Assembly (NCBI RefSeq): GCF_918697925.1
Contig: NZ_CAKKMF010000061.1
Span: 1 to 32,404, forward strand
Direction: 5' to 3'
Source of the DNA: Arthrobacter sp. Bi26
Lineage (GTDB): Bacteria; Actinomycetota; Actinomycetes; Actinomycetales; Micrococcaceae
Length of the DNA stretch: 32,404 nucleotides
The first letter of the stretch is position 1; each line of letters begins with the position of its first letter. The notes beneath the pieces were generated by a model. It saw nothing but the letters and a program-made list of their open reading frames with translations. It did not search any database and was not told where the DNA came from. The position numbers were made by a program, and so were the translations under genes. Below, piece by piece: positions 1-8,003 of this stretch.

Positions 1-29
1 ACCCCATCCCATTCTGCGAAAGAGTTCCA

Positions 30-839
30 ATGTTCCGTGCACAAATCCTGAAGGCCGCCGCAACCGGCGCGGCCGCCATCCTCGCCCTGTCCGCCTGCGG
101 CGCGAGCACCGCCAGCCAAGGCGGCGCCGCCGAGACCATCAAGGTCGGTGCCCTCGCGGTGCCCGCCGGGGACATGCTGAAGCAAGTCCAGCGGGAGCTC
201 GCCCCCAAACAGGGCCTCACCGTGGAGTACAAGGAGTTCAGCGACTACAACACGCCCAACGCGGCCGTGAGTGACGGCGACATCGACGCCAACCTGTTCC
301 AGAACACCACCTTCATGGAGACCTATAACAAGGCTTCCGGCAAGAACCTCGTCAGCGTTGGCAAGGTGTACCTGCCGCCGATGGCCCTGTACTCCAATGA
401 CGTGGCCAACCTCGCGGACCTTCCCGACGGCGCCTCGGTCGCCATCCCCAACGACCCCACCAATGAGGCCCGGGCCCTGAAACTGCTGGCGTCCAAGGGA
501 CTGATCGAAGTCAGTGACAAACCGATCACGCTCAAGGACGTCAAAGCCAACCCGAAAAACCTCCAGTTCACGGAGATCGAAAACGCCAGCCTGCCTCAGG
601 CCCTCAATGACAAGGACGCGGCAATCGTGACGCTGGCATTTGCCCTTCCCGCCGGCCTGAGCGCCGACAAGCAGCTGCTGGTCGAGGGCAAGGACAGCGC
701 CTACTACAACGTCCTGGCCGTGAAGGCGGAGATGAAGGATGATCCGCGCGTGCAGAAGCTGTACAAGATCCTGACCTCGCAGGACATGAAGGATTTCATT
801 CAGTCCAAGTTCAAGGGCCTGGTGATCCCGGCCACCTGA
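30..839 (+). CDS. metQ: MetQ/NlpA-family substrate-binding lipoprotein
   Basis: Predicted 269-aa periplasmic-type binding protein of a methionine-class ABC importer, anchored outside the membrane by lipid. A signal peptide with a lipobox (Leu-Ser-Ala-Cys, Cys23) is visible, followed by the NlpA/MetQ pattern: 'KVGALAVPAGDML' near residue 38, 'DANLFQNTTFME' near 86, and a C-terminal 'FIQSKFKGLVIPA'. The length is normal for the family. No metN or metI follows, so the ATPase and permease would have to lie upstream of the window. A long perfect inverted repeat directly downstream probably ends the transcript. Family assignment is firm. Methionine as the ligand is inference, since NlpA relatives bind several amino acids. 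Confidence 0.85.
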   Translation: MFRAQILKAAATGAAAILALSACGASTASQGGAAETIKVGALAVPAGDMLKQVQRELAPKQGLTVEYKEFSDYNTPNAAVSDGDIDANLFQNTTFMETYNKASGKNLVSVGKVYLPPMALYSNDVANLADLPDGASVAIPNDPTNEARALKLLASKGLIEVSDKPITLKDVKANPKNLQFTEIENASLPQALNDKDAAIVTLAFALPAGLSADKQLLVEGKDSAYYNVLAVKAEMKDDPRVQKLYKILTSQDMKDFIQSKFKGLVIPAT

Positions 840-851
840 CCGGCATCTGAC

Positions 852-914
852 GCCGCTTCCCCGGTCCTCCCCCGGACCATCCGATTCGGGTGAGGTGCAG
901 GCCGGGGAAGCGGC
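852..914 (+). terminator. Large hairpin downstream of metQ
   Basis: Perfect 13-bp arms, GCCGCTTCCCCGG at 852-864 and its complement at 902-914, enclose a 37-nt loop that contains a second small stem (GGTCC 863-867 with GGACC 874-878). There is no clear T-run. Its position 12 nt after the metQ stop fits a terminator, and it argues against any start for the next gene inside it. Confidence 0.55.
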
Positions 915-928
915 CCTATGGTCAGGGC

Positions 929-1435
929 ATGGGACTAATACGGCACCGGCGTGACGAACCCAGCCGCCAGCGGTATCAGATGCGCGAGAAACTGCTGTCG
1001 ATTGGGGATGACTTCTGGATCGAAGACGACCAGGGCAGACGCGCCTACAAGGTCAATGGCAAGGCCGTCCGCATCCGGGACACTTTCGTCCTGGAGGACG
1101 CGTCCGGAAACGAGGTGGCCCGCATCCAGGAGCGCAAGCTCTCGATCCGGGACAAGGTCTCCGTCGAGCGCGGCGACGACACCGCAGCGACGGTCCACAA
1201 GGCGTTGATCGGGCTCCGGGACCGCTTCACCATCGACGTGAAGGACGGCGCCGATATGAAGGCGCACGGCAACATCGTCGACCACGAGTACGAAATAGAG
1301 CGCGACGGCCACACGGTCGCCACGATCTCCAAGAAATGGTTCCGCGTTCGTGAGTCCTACGGCGTCGAAGTCGCGGAAGGCGAGGACGTCCCGCTCTTCC
1401 TTGCGATCACCGTCGCCATCGACTCGTTGACCTAG
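929..1435 (+). CDS. LURP-one-related (LOR) family protein
   Basis: 168-aa protein of the LURP-one-related fold, related to tubby and scramblase beta barrels; its role in bacteria is unknown. The sequence shows the expected run of short beta repeats: 'KLLSIGDDFWIEDDQGRRAYKV', 'VRIRDTFVLEDASGNEVARIQE' (split here for display), then 'KLSIRDKVSVERGD' and 'HEYEIERDGHTVATISKKWF', ending 'DVPLFLAITVAIDSLT'. I chose the ATG at 929 because the GTG at 890 lies inside the preceding hairpin and adds an unlikely Arg/Pro stretch. The ATG at 980 ('MREKLLSIG') is the other candidate. No signal peptide or membrane segment is visible. The family call is good; function is unknown. Confidence 0.75.
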   Translation: MGLIRHRRDEPSRQRYQMREKLLSIGDDFWIEDDQGRRAYKVNGKAVRIRDTFVLEDASGNEVARIQERKLSIRDKVSVERGDDTAATVHKALIGLRDRFTIDVKDGADMKAHGNIVDHEYEIERDGHTVATISKKWFRVRESYGVEVAEGEDVPLFLAITVAIDSLT

Positions 1436-1449
1436 CCTGTTCAGGCACC

Positions 1450-3669
1450 ATGGCGCCCAGGAAACGCACCGGATCCCTACTAGCCTCGACCCTTTGGAGG
1501 CTGTTCTGGTTCTTGACCGCGAGCGCGGTCTGCGGTGTCCTGGCCGCCAGCCTCCTGGTCCCCACCGTGGCCGCGACCGGCGTCGCCGTCAAAGAATCAA
1601 TCGTATTGTTCAACAACCTCCCGTCGGAACTGACCGTTGATCCGCCGTCGGAGTCGACCAGGGTGCTCAGCGCCGACGGAAAACCGATCGCCACCTTCTA
1701 CGCGGAAAACCGTGTTAAGGTCAGGCTCGACCAGATGTCCCCGTACATCAAGGATGCGATCGTCGCGATCGAGGACCGCCGCTTCTACGAACACTCCGGC
1801 ATCGACCCCCAGGGGATTCTCCGCGCGCTGGTGTCCAACCTGACCAACGGCGGCAGGCAGGGCGCTTCCACACTGACCCAGCAGTACGTCACCAACGTGC
1901 TCAATGAATCCCTCGTGTCTGCCGACAGGGGCGATCAAATTATCCTCAACGGGCAGAAGAGCATGGCCGACAAGATTCGCGAGATGAAGCTCGCTGTCGC
2001 ATTGGAGAAGAGGTTCACCAAGGACCAAATCCTTGAGGGATACCTGAACATCGTGTTCTTCGCCCGGGACGCCTACGGCATTGAAGCCGCGTCCCGCTAC
2101 TTCTTCAACACCACGGCCAAGGACCTGACCCTGCCGCAAGCTGCCCTGCTCGCCGGCCTCGTGAACAGCCCCAGCTTCTACAACCCCGACGTGCACCCGG
2201 AAAACGCCGTCCAGCGACGCAACCAGGTTCTCGGCAGAATGCTCAGCCACGGCGCCATCTCGCAGGCGCAGCATGATGCCGCCGTCGCCGCCCCGGTGGA
2301 TCTTACGATCACCCCCGGGAGGCAGGGATGCGCCGGCGCGGAAATGGCCCCGTACTTCTGCGACTACGTTTCCCACCTCATCCTCAACAACCCGGCCTAC
2401 GGCGCGGATGTTGCCGAGCGCGAGAGGAAGCTGTTCCGCGGCGGCCTCACCATCAGCACCACCCTGGACAGCCGGCTCCAACTGGCCGCGCAGGAGCAGG
2501 TCGATGCCACTGCCGGCGCCAACCCGGACAAGTGGGGCGCCGCGATGGTCTCGATCGCGCCCGGCACGGGCAAGATCCTGGCCATGGCGCAAAACACCGT
2601 CTTCCTCCCGGCGCCCGGGAAATTCGATACCCAGCTCAACTTCAATGTCGATTCCAAGGATGCCAACGGCAACGATCTCAACGGCGCCGGCGGGTTCCAG
2701 CCAGGCTCCACCATGAAACCGTTCACGTTCGCGGAATGGCTCAACGAGGGCAAGTCCCTGGCCGCCATGGTGGACGCCTCCCGGCGGTCCTATCCCCTCG
2801 GATTTCGGTGGAGGTCAAGCTGCGGCAGGGTGCTCGGTGCGTACAGCACGAGCCAGAAGCATCTCGGCGCGGCGGACGATCTCCAGAACAACGACCCGGG
2901 ATATTACCGCAGCATGCGCGTGGACTACGGACTGTACAACTCCATCAACACCGCCACCTTCGCCGAAGCCGCCCAACTCGATTTTTGCGGCATCCAGAAA
3001 ATGGTGGACGCCGCCGGGATCCACAGCGGCGTGGACAACGCCCGGGTGAACATGCACCAGCTGGGCAATCTGCTCGGTGCCATTGGCGTGGCCCCGCTCC
3101 ATCTGGCCAATGCGTTTGCCACCTTCGCCAATGACGGCAAGTACTGCACACCCATTGCCATCACGGCGGTAACGGACGCGGCCGGACAGAAGCTGCCGGC
3201 CGAGACCAGCGCCTGTCATGGTGCGATCAAGCCCGAGGTCGCCCGCGGTGTGAACGCCGTGCTGCAGGACGTGCTCAAGCGCGGGTCCGGCGTTTACATC
3301 AAGCCCAAGGTCCAAGAACGGTTTCCGACCGCGGCCAAGACCGGCACCTCCAATACCAACGGCGCCACCTGGGTAGTGGGCTACACGTCCGGCCTCGCCA
3401 CCGCTTCCTTCTTCGGCGACGCCCTGGAAGGCCAGAAGCGGCCCGGCCAGAACATCACCGTCAACGGCAAGTTCTACAAGGCCATAGACGGGTACATGCT
3501 CGCCGGCCCGCAGTGGGCGAACTACATGTTGCAGGTCGCCGGATACTACCCTGCCGCTGCCTTCCCGACGCCGCCGGAGTCCATGACCCGGACGCAGTCC
3601 ACGCCCCGGACCCCGTCCGCGACCCGGACCCCGTGCTTCCCCCGGTTTGATCGTGCGCCGTGTCGTTAG
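1450..3669 (+). CDS. Bifunctional class A penicillin-binding protein
   Basis: 739-aa peptidoglycan glycosyltransferase/transpeptidase that polymerises lipid II and cross-links peptides on the outer face of the membrane. One N-terminal membrane helix (about 17-45) is followed by a GT51 domain with 'EDRRFYEHSGIDP' (catalytic Glu108) and 'GASTLTQQ' (138-145). The transpeptidase domain has all three motifs: STMK (Ser420, Lys423), SIN (498-500) and KTGT (630-633). It ends in a short Thr/Pro/Arg-rich tail. That tail may be frameshifted, because another frame reads a Pro-Asp-Pro repeat. The gene follows the LOR gene by 14 nt on the same strand. Family and activity class are firm; which paralogue it is cannot be told. 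Confidence 0.93.
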   Translation: MAPRKRTGSLLASTLWRLFWFLTASAVCGVLAASLLVPTVAATGVAVKESIVLFNNLPSELTVDPPSESTRVLSADGKPIATFYAENRVKVRLDQMSPYIKDAIVAIEDRRFYEHSGIDPQGILRALVSNLTNGGRQGASTLTQQYVTNVLNESLVSADRGDQIILNGQKSMADKIREMKLAVALEKRFTKDQILEGYLNIVFFARDAYGIEAASRYFFNTTAKDLTLPQAALLAGLVNSPSFYNPDVHPENAVQRRNQVLGRMLSHGAISQAQHDAAVAAPVDLTITPGRQGCAGAEMAPYFCDYVSHLILNNPAYGADVAERERKLFRGGLTISTTLDSRLQLAAQEQVDATAGANPDKWGAAMVSIAPGTGKILAMAQNTVFLPAPGKFDTQLNFNVDSKDANGNDLNGAGGFQPGSTMKPFTFAEWLNEGKSLAAMVDASRRSYPLGFRWRSSCGRVLGAYSTSQKHLGAADDLQNNDPGYYRSMRVDYGLYNSINTATFAEAAQLDFCGIQKMVDAAGIHSGVDNARVNMHQLGNLLGAIGVAPLHLANAFATFANDGKYCTPIAITAVTDAAGQKLPAETSACHGAIKPEVARGVNAVLQDVLKRGSGVYIKPKVQERFPTAAKTGTSNTNGATWVVGYTSGLATASFFGDALEGQKRPGQNITVNGKFYKAIDGYMLAGPQWANYMLQVAGYYPAAAFPTPPESMTRTQSTPRTPSATRTPCFPRFDRAPCR

Positions 3670-3769
3670 ATTTGGCCCGCGATGTGCTGGACCTAAATCC
3701 GCACCCTATGCCATCGGGCCCGGAGCCTCTATCCTCTTGCCATGAGAGACCGGGGCAATTTCCGGCGAA

Positions 3770-4357
3770 GTGAATCGCGACACCGCACGCGAGTGGCTCG
3801 TGAATACTGACAGCGCCCAGCCGCATGACAATTACGACGCGTTCCTGTCGAGGCTGGACGCCGCCACAACGAGCCTGAGCACCCGGGCCGCGTCGCTGGA
3901 CAAAGCACTGGCAGCCGTTTCGCTCCTCTTGGGTCCATCTGAGTCCGCCGTCCGGAAATGGGAACGACGGCGCCATTACGTCAGTGCGCAGCTCGCCGCA
4001 CACTCCGGGTCGCCCCAGTCCTACACCGCGCTGTGCGAGCTCCACGTTGTGGCAGGAAAGATGGAATCGATGCTCCGCGGCCGTGTCCAGCGTGTCACCG
4101 AAAAGCTGGCCGTCATGCAAGGGCGTCGCGAGGCCATCGACAAGTCACTGCTGGAGCTTGAGCTGAGCAGAATCAAGCTGACGTCGTCCCGGACGCTGTC
4201 TCAGGACCGCGAAAAATTGAGCAGCATCTTTTCTGAACTCGCCGGCTCCACCGTGGCCACCGGAGCCATTCCCGATATGGGTTTGCTGAGCGATCTCAAG
4301 GAAGCACGCGAGGCAATCATCCTGGCCGAGGCGCTCATGGAAGTGAAGGGGTACTAA
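3770..4357 (+). CDS. Hypothetical coiled-coil protein
   Basis: 195-aa soluble, helix-rich protein of unknown function. Heptad-like stretches are visible at about 24-50 ('FLSRLDAATTSLSTRAASLDKAL', split at Ser for display) and 96-160. There is no signal peptide, membrane segment or recognised catalytic motif. The start is a GTG at 3770 behind a weak purine stretch; an in-frame GTG at 3800 is the alternative. The stop is 2 nt before the ATG of the next gene, and its last codons contain that gene's GAAGTGAAGGGG ribosome site, so the two are probably translated together. The pairing with a membrane protein resembles PspA/TelA-type soluble-plus-anchor pairs only in outline. Confidence 0.7.
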   Translation: MNRDTAREWLVNTDSAQPHDNYDAFLSRLDAATTSLSTRAASLDKALAAVSLLLGPSESAVRKWERRRHYVSAQLAAHSGSPQSYTALCELHVVAGKMESMLRGRVQRVTEKLAVMQGRREAIDKSLLELELSRIKLTSSRTLSQDREKLSSIFSELAGSTVATGAIPDMGLLSDLKEAREAIILAEALMEVKGY

Positions 4358-4359
4358 TC

Positions 4360-4908
4360 ATGGAAATTTCTAGGCGAGATCAGCCCCGAAAGGACATCGT
4401 CGCTGTTGTTCGCTGGTCAAAGAAGCCGGGCGAAAGCCCTGTAACCAAGTTCATCCTGTCCAGTATTTTGGGATTGATCCTGTGCCTGTTCCTGATGATC
4501 TTCGTGTCCATCCTCAGGAGTTTCGGTGCCTTGGTGTTGTTTACCCTCATCTTCGCCGCCCTTCTTACGGTGCGCACGGTCACGGCCCAGAGACGCTTCC
4601 TTCGCGGGCTGACGAAGAGGATCAATGACACCCTCGCCGAGGTCACCAGCAGCCCTGGCGACCAACTCTCCGTCAGGCAATTCCGGCACATGACCAAGAG
4701 CGGCGAGCAGCTTCCGCTCCTTGTCAGCGGCGTACCCGGGTTGAACCTGCATGTGGCCCGGGCTTCAACGCTGGAGAAACATGCCCCCGAGAAGTGGGTT
4801 GCGGTCTTCACGGTGATCCCTCCGGAGAACGGGACCGCGAGTTTCGACCGCCTGGTTGCGGCGGCAATCGACGCCGGCCACGGAACCACCAGCAGTAGCG
4901 CCGCCTAG
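4360..4908 (+). CDS. Hypothetical membrane protein paired with the coiled-coil protein
   Basis: 182-aa protein. A short basic N-terminus is followed by two adjacent membrane helices (about 28-48 and 51-70, 'LSSILGLILCLFLMIF' and 'FGALVLFTLIFAALL'), then a soluble domain of about 110 residues with no motif I recognise. The start is secure: ATG at 4360 sits behind a strong Shine-Dalgarno inside the end of the upstream gene, with only 2 nt between the genes. The tight coupling suggests the coiled-coil protein acts with this membrane partner, which is an inference. A convergent gene ends 29 nt downstream. Confidence 0.7.
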   Translation: MEISRRDQPRKDIVAVVRWSKKPGESPVTKFILSSILGLILCLFLMIFVSILRSFGALVLFTLIFAALLTVRTVTAQRRFLRGLTKRINDTLAEVTSSPGDQLSVRQFRHMTKSGEQLPLLVSGVPGLNLHVARASTLEKHAPEKWVAVFTVIPPENGTASFDRLVAAAIDAGHGTTSSSAA

Positions 4909-4937
4909 CGCGCTCCGACGAAGGCCGGCCGCCGTCG

Positions 4938-5957
4938 TCAATCCCAGCCCAAGGCGGGCCGGAGGTCGCGGGAAATCGCCTCGAGCAGACTGACGTTGAA
5001 GTCCACGCCGAGCTGATTGGGGACGGTGACCAGCAAGGTGTCTGCCGCGGCCACGGCCGCGTCCCGGGCGAGCTCCTCCACCAGGCGGTCGGGTTCACCG
5101 ATGTAGCTACGCCCGAAGCGCGCCAGCCCGCCGTCGAGGTAGCCCACCTGGTCCCGGGCGTCGGCCTGCGCGCGCAGCCCGAAGTATCGCCTGGATTCGT
5201 CATCGATCAGCGGAATGATGCTTCGCGAGACGGACACCCGCGGTGTGCGCGGGTGTCCGGCCGCTGCCCAGGCCTCCTGGAATCCCGCGATCTGCTCGGC
5301 CTGCAGTTGGTCGAAGGGAACTCCGGTGTCCTCCGTCAGCAGGGTCGAGGACATGAGGTTCATACCCTGCTTCCCGGCCCACCGGGCGCTGGCACGGTTT
5401 CCCGCACCCCACCAGATCCGTTCCGGAAGCGTTGCTGACAGCGGCTGAATCGGGACCAGCCCGCTGTGCCCGCTGACCTGCGGATTGGCCACGGCAAGGC
5501 CCGCCCCGGAGATGGCGTCCCGGAAGCGCTCGGTATGCCGGCGGGCCATGTCGGCGTCGGACTCTTCCCCTGCCGGGAGGTGTCCGAAGGCCTCGTAGCC
5601 GGCCAGCACCGTTTCGGGCGAACCGCGGCTGACCCCGAGCTGCAGCCTTCCTCCACTGATGAGGTCGACGGCGGCGGCCTCCTCGGCCATGTAGAGCGGG
5701 TTCTCGTACCGCATGTCAATGACTCCGGTGCCCATCTCAAGGCGAGAGGTGCGCGCGGCAATCGCTGCAAGCAGCGGGAACGGCGAGGCCTGCTGCTCGG
5801 CGAAGTGGTGAACCCGGAAGAACGCGCCGTCGACGCCGACTTCCTCCGCAGCCACGGCCAACTCAATTGCCTGCAGAAGGGCGTCCCGGGAGGAACGCAC
5901 ACGCGAACCGGGGACGTCGCCCCAGTGGCCGAAGGACAGAAACCCGATCTTTTTCAT
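4938..5957 (-). CDS. LLM-class (luciferase-like) flavin-dependent oxidoreductase
   Basis: 339-aa member of the bacterial luciferase-like TIM-barrel family, FMN- or F420-linked monooxygenases and dehydrogenases. Family signatures are visible: 'LAVAAEEVGVDGAFFRVHHF' near 33-52, 'LEMGTGVIDMRYENPLYMAEEAA' near 72-94 (split at Met for display), 'GGRLQLGVSRGSPETVL' near 101-117 and 'IGEPDRLVEEL' near 280. Length is typical. The start ATG is preceded by AGAAGG at good spacing. It lies 103 nt downstream of the stress-protein gene on the same strand, with a possible hairpin between, so co-transcription with the transporter operon is uncertain. The substrate cannot be predicted. Confidence 0.85.
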   Translation of the reverse strand: MKKIGFLSFGHWGDVPGSRVRSSRDALLQAIELAVAAEEVGVDGAFFRVHHFAEQQASPFPLLAAIAARTSRLEMGTGVIDMRYENPLYMAEEAAAVDLISGGRLQLGVSRGSPETVLAGYEAFGHLPAGEESDADMARRHTERFRDAISGAGLAVANPQVSGHSGLVPIQPLSATLPERIWWGAGNRASARWAGKQGMNLMSSTLLTEDTGVPFDQLQAEQIAGFQEAWAAAGHPRTPRVSVSRSIIPLIDDESRRYFGLRAQADARDQVGYLDGGLARFGRSYIGEPDRLVEELARDAAVAAADTLLVTVPNQLGVDFNVSLLEAISRDLRPALGWD

Positions 5958-6039
5958 AAGAACTCACACCTTCTCATGAGAAACCGGACTTGTGGAATGG
6001 AGGGCGGATCCGTTTTACACGATCCGGGCGGCCGCGCTC

Positions 6040-6062
6040 AGCCGGCCAAGACTCAGCCGGCT
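6040..6062 (-). terminator. Possible hairpin at the end of the usp gene
   Basis: AGCCGGC at 6040-6046 pairs with GCCGGCT at 6056-6062 across a 9-nt loop. The same segment holds a 10-bp direct repeat, CTCAGCCGGC at 6037-6046 and 6052-6061. It overlaps the stop codon of the stress-protein gene and has no T-run. It could be a weak terminator between that gene and the oxidoreductase. Confidence 0.3.
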
Positions 6063-6465
6063 AAGAGAGGGCCCCGTCCGCCTTCACGGCAAGGACGGGC
6101 CGGTCCGCCTGCATGAGGATGCGCTGGGCGTGGCTGCCCAGGATGAATTTGCCGACCTGTGAGCGGTGCCGCAGGCCAATGACAATCAGGGATGCGTTGA
6201 CTTCGCGGGCGACATCAAGGAATTCATCGGCGAGGTCGTCACGGTACGGCGGCTGGATCACCGTTGCCCTGATGCCGGCCTCCGTGGCCCGGCGGCCGGC
6301 CTGCTCCAGGATGTCGGAGGCGGCAACGGACTTATCTACCAGGGCGCCTTCGCGTGCGGAGTTGACGATGACCAAGTCTTCATTCCTGAGCATGGCTTCG
6401 GCAATACCGGCGGTCAGCGCGGCCTCCCCTGCCGGTGTGGGGACGAAACCGACGATGATACTCAT
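6061..6465 (-). CDS. Universal stress protein (UspA family)
   Basis: 134-aa single-domain Usp, a cytoplasmic nucleotide-binding fold. It begins with the typical strand 'MSIIVGFVPTPAGEAAL' and carries the ATP-type loop Gly-x2-x-x-x-x-Gly-x8-Gly-Ser in 'GLRHRSQVGKFILGS' (about 104-118), then 'RPVLAVKA' at the end. Its ATG overlaps the tctA stop as ATGA, so it is the translationally coupled last gene of the tctCBA operon. Usp genes beside membrane transporters are known in several families, where they can bind or gate the carrier; that role here is inference. Confidence 0.88.
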   Translation of the reverse strand: MSIIVGFVPTPAGEAALTAGIAEAMLRNEDLVIVNSAREGALVDKSVAASDILEQAGRRATEAGIRATVIQPPYRDDLADEFLDVAREVNASLIVIGLRHRSQVGKFILGSHAQRILMQADRPVLAVKADGALS

Positions 6466-7994
6466 ACCTTCTCCTTGATTTTCGTGGTGATGGGCTGTTC
6501 GCTTTGTGCCGTCGTCCGCTTCGCCAGCAGAGTCCGGATGCCCGGGAGCACGGCTACCAGGACGAACACGGTGAGCAGCGTCGCGGAGATGGGGCGGGTG
6601 AAGAAGCCCGTGGGATCGCCGCCGAACACGAGTAGTGAACGGCGCAGCGAGCTCTCCAGCAGGGATCCGAGGACGAAGGCCAGGACCAGCGGACCGGGTT
6701 CAAAGCCGAACTTCTTCATCAGGTACCCGACGATCCCAAACACCACGACGAGCGTTACATCGAACATGCTGTTGTTGATGGTGTAGGCACCGAGCAGTGT
6801 AATGAGGGCGGTGACCGGGGCCAGGATCGCGGCCCGGACGCGGAGGATTTTTACGAAGATTCCCACGAGGGGCAGGCTCATGATCAGCAGCAGGATGTTG
6901 CCGATGTACATGGAGTTCACGACGCCCCAGAACAGCCCGGGGTCCTGCTCCACCAACTGCGGGCCCGGCGTCACTCCCTGGATCAGCAGGGCACCGAACA
7001 TCAGGGCCATGGTGGCGTTGGCCGGGATTCCGAGGGTCAGCAGCGGGATGAACGACGACGTTGCAGCGGCGTTGTTGGCGGTTTCCGGTCCGGCGACGCC
7101 TTCGGGGGCCCCCTTGCCGAATCGTTCCGGCTGCTTGGCGCGCTTCTTCTCCATCGCATAGGAAGCCATCGATGCGATGGTGGCGCCGCCGCCGGGCAGA
7201 ATGCCGAGGAAGAACCCGAGGACCGAACCGCGGGCGATCGCGCCGGAGGCCTGCTTCAAGTCTGTGCGTGACGGCCAGACGTTGGTGACCTTGGACGGTG
7301 CCTTGGCGGCGCGGTGACGCTCTTCGAGGTTGTAGAGGATTTCTCCCAGGCCGAAGACGCCCATGGCGATCGGCACGAAATCGATTCCGTCGGCCAGCTC
7401 CAGGTTGCCGAACGTGAAGCGGCTTTCGCCGGTGAAGATGTCCCGGCCGACCGTTGCCAGCAGCAAGCCGACGGCGGCGGCGATGAGTGCCTTGGTCTTG
7501 GCACCGTTGCTGATGGTGGCCACCAAGAGGATGCCGAGCAGCGCGAGTGCCGAATATTCTGCCGGACCGAAGTCGAGGGCAAAGCTCGCCACGACGGGGG
7601 CGAGGAAGGTCAAGCCGATGATAGAGGCGGTCCCGCCGATGAACGAGCCGATGGATGCCAGGCCGAGTGCGGTGCCGGCCTTCCCCTGTTTGGCCATCTG
7701 GTAGCCGTCGAAGACGGTCACCACCGACGACGCTTCGCCGGGAAGCCGGAGGAGCACCGAGGTGATGGTGCCGCCGTACTGTGCGCCGTAGAAGATGCCC
7801 GCGAGCATGATGATGGCGGTGACGGGTTCGACGTTATAGGTCAGCGGCAACAGGATGGCGATGGTTGCCGCGGGCCCCAGACCGGGCAGGACACCGATCA
7901 ACATGCCGATGACGACGCCGATCAGACAGTACAGGAGGTTGCTCGGCTCCAGGACAACGACGAATCCGTTGATCACGGGATTTAGAAAATCCAC
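6462..7994 (-). CDS. tctA: TctA family large permease of a tripartite tricarboxylate-type transporter
   Basis: 510-aa polytopic membrane protein, the large (about 12-helix) subunit that forms the substrate path of a TTT transporter. Diagnostic stretches are visible: 'GVLPGLGPAATIAILLPLTY' (35-55 region), 'GIFYGAQYGGTITSVLLRLPGE' near 66-87 (split at Ser for display), the internal repeat 'GILPGGGATIASMASYAMEK', and 'ETANNAAATSSFIPLLTLGIP'. Length is normal. It starts 9 nt after tctB and overlaps usp by 4 nt. Classical TctABC imports citrate. Here the flanking catabolic genes suggest an aldaric acid, which is inference. Confidence 0.95.
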   Translation of the reverse strand: MDFLNPVINGFVVVLEPSNLLYCLIGVVIGMLIGVLPGLGPAATIAILLPLTYNVEPVTAIIMLAGIFYGAQYGGTITSVLLRLPGEASSVVTVFDGYQMAKQGKAGTALGLASIGSFIGGTASIIGLTFLAPVVASFALDFGPAEYSALALLGILLVATISNGAKTKALIAAAVGLLLATVGRDIFTGESRFTFGNLELADGIDFVPIAMGVFGLGEILYNLEERHRAAKAPSKVTNVWPSRTDLKQASGAIARGSVLGFFLGILPGGGATIASMASYAMEKKRAKQPERFGKGAPEGVAGPETANNAAATSSFIPLLTLGIPANATMALMFGALLIQGVTPGPQLVEQDPGLFWGVVNSMYIGNILLLIMSLPLVGIFVKILRVRAAILAPVTALITLLGAYTINNSMFDVTLVVVFGIVGYLMKKFGFEPGPLVLAFVLGSLLESSLRRSLLVFGGDPTGFFTRPISATLLTVFVLVAVLPGIRTLLAKRTTAQSEQPITTKIKEKV

Positions 7995-8003
7995 GGGGTT
8001 CTC

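Noticed and set aside
971..1010. GGTATC followed by ATGC at 974, resembling the shared promoter motif
   Set aside because: No TTRGAC 19 bp on and no TANNNT at the right distance; it lies in the LOR coding region.
5466..6116. 216-codon plus-strand frame opposite the luciferase-like gene
   Set aside because: Antisense shadow; the minus-strand protein has clear family motifs throughout.
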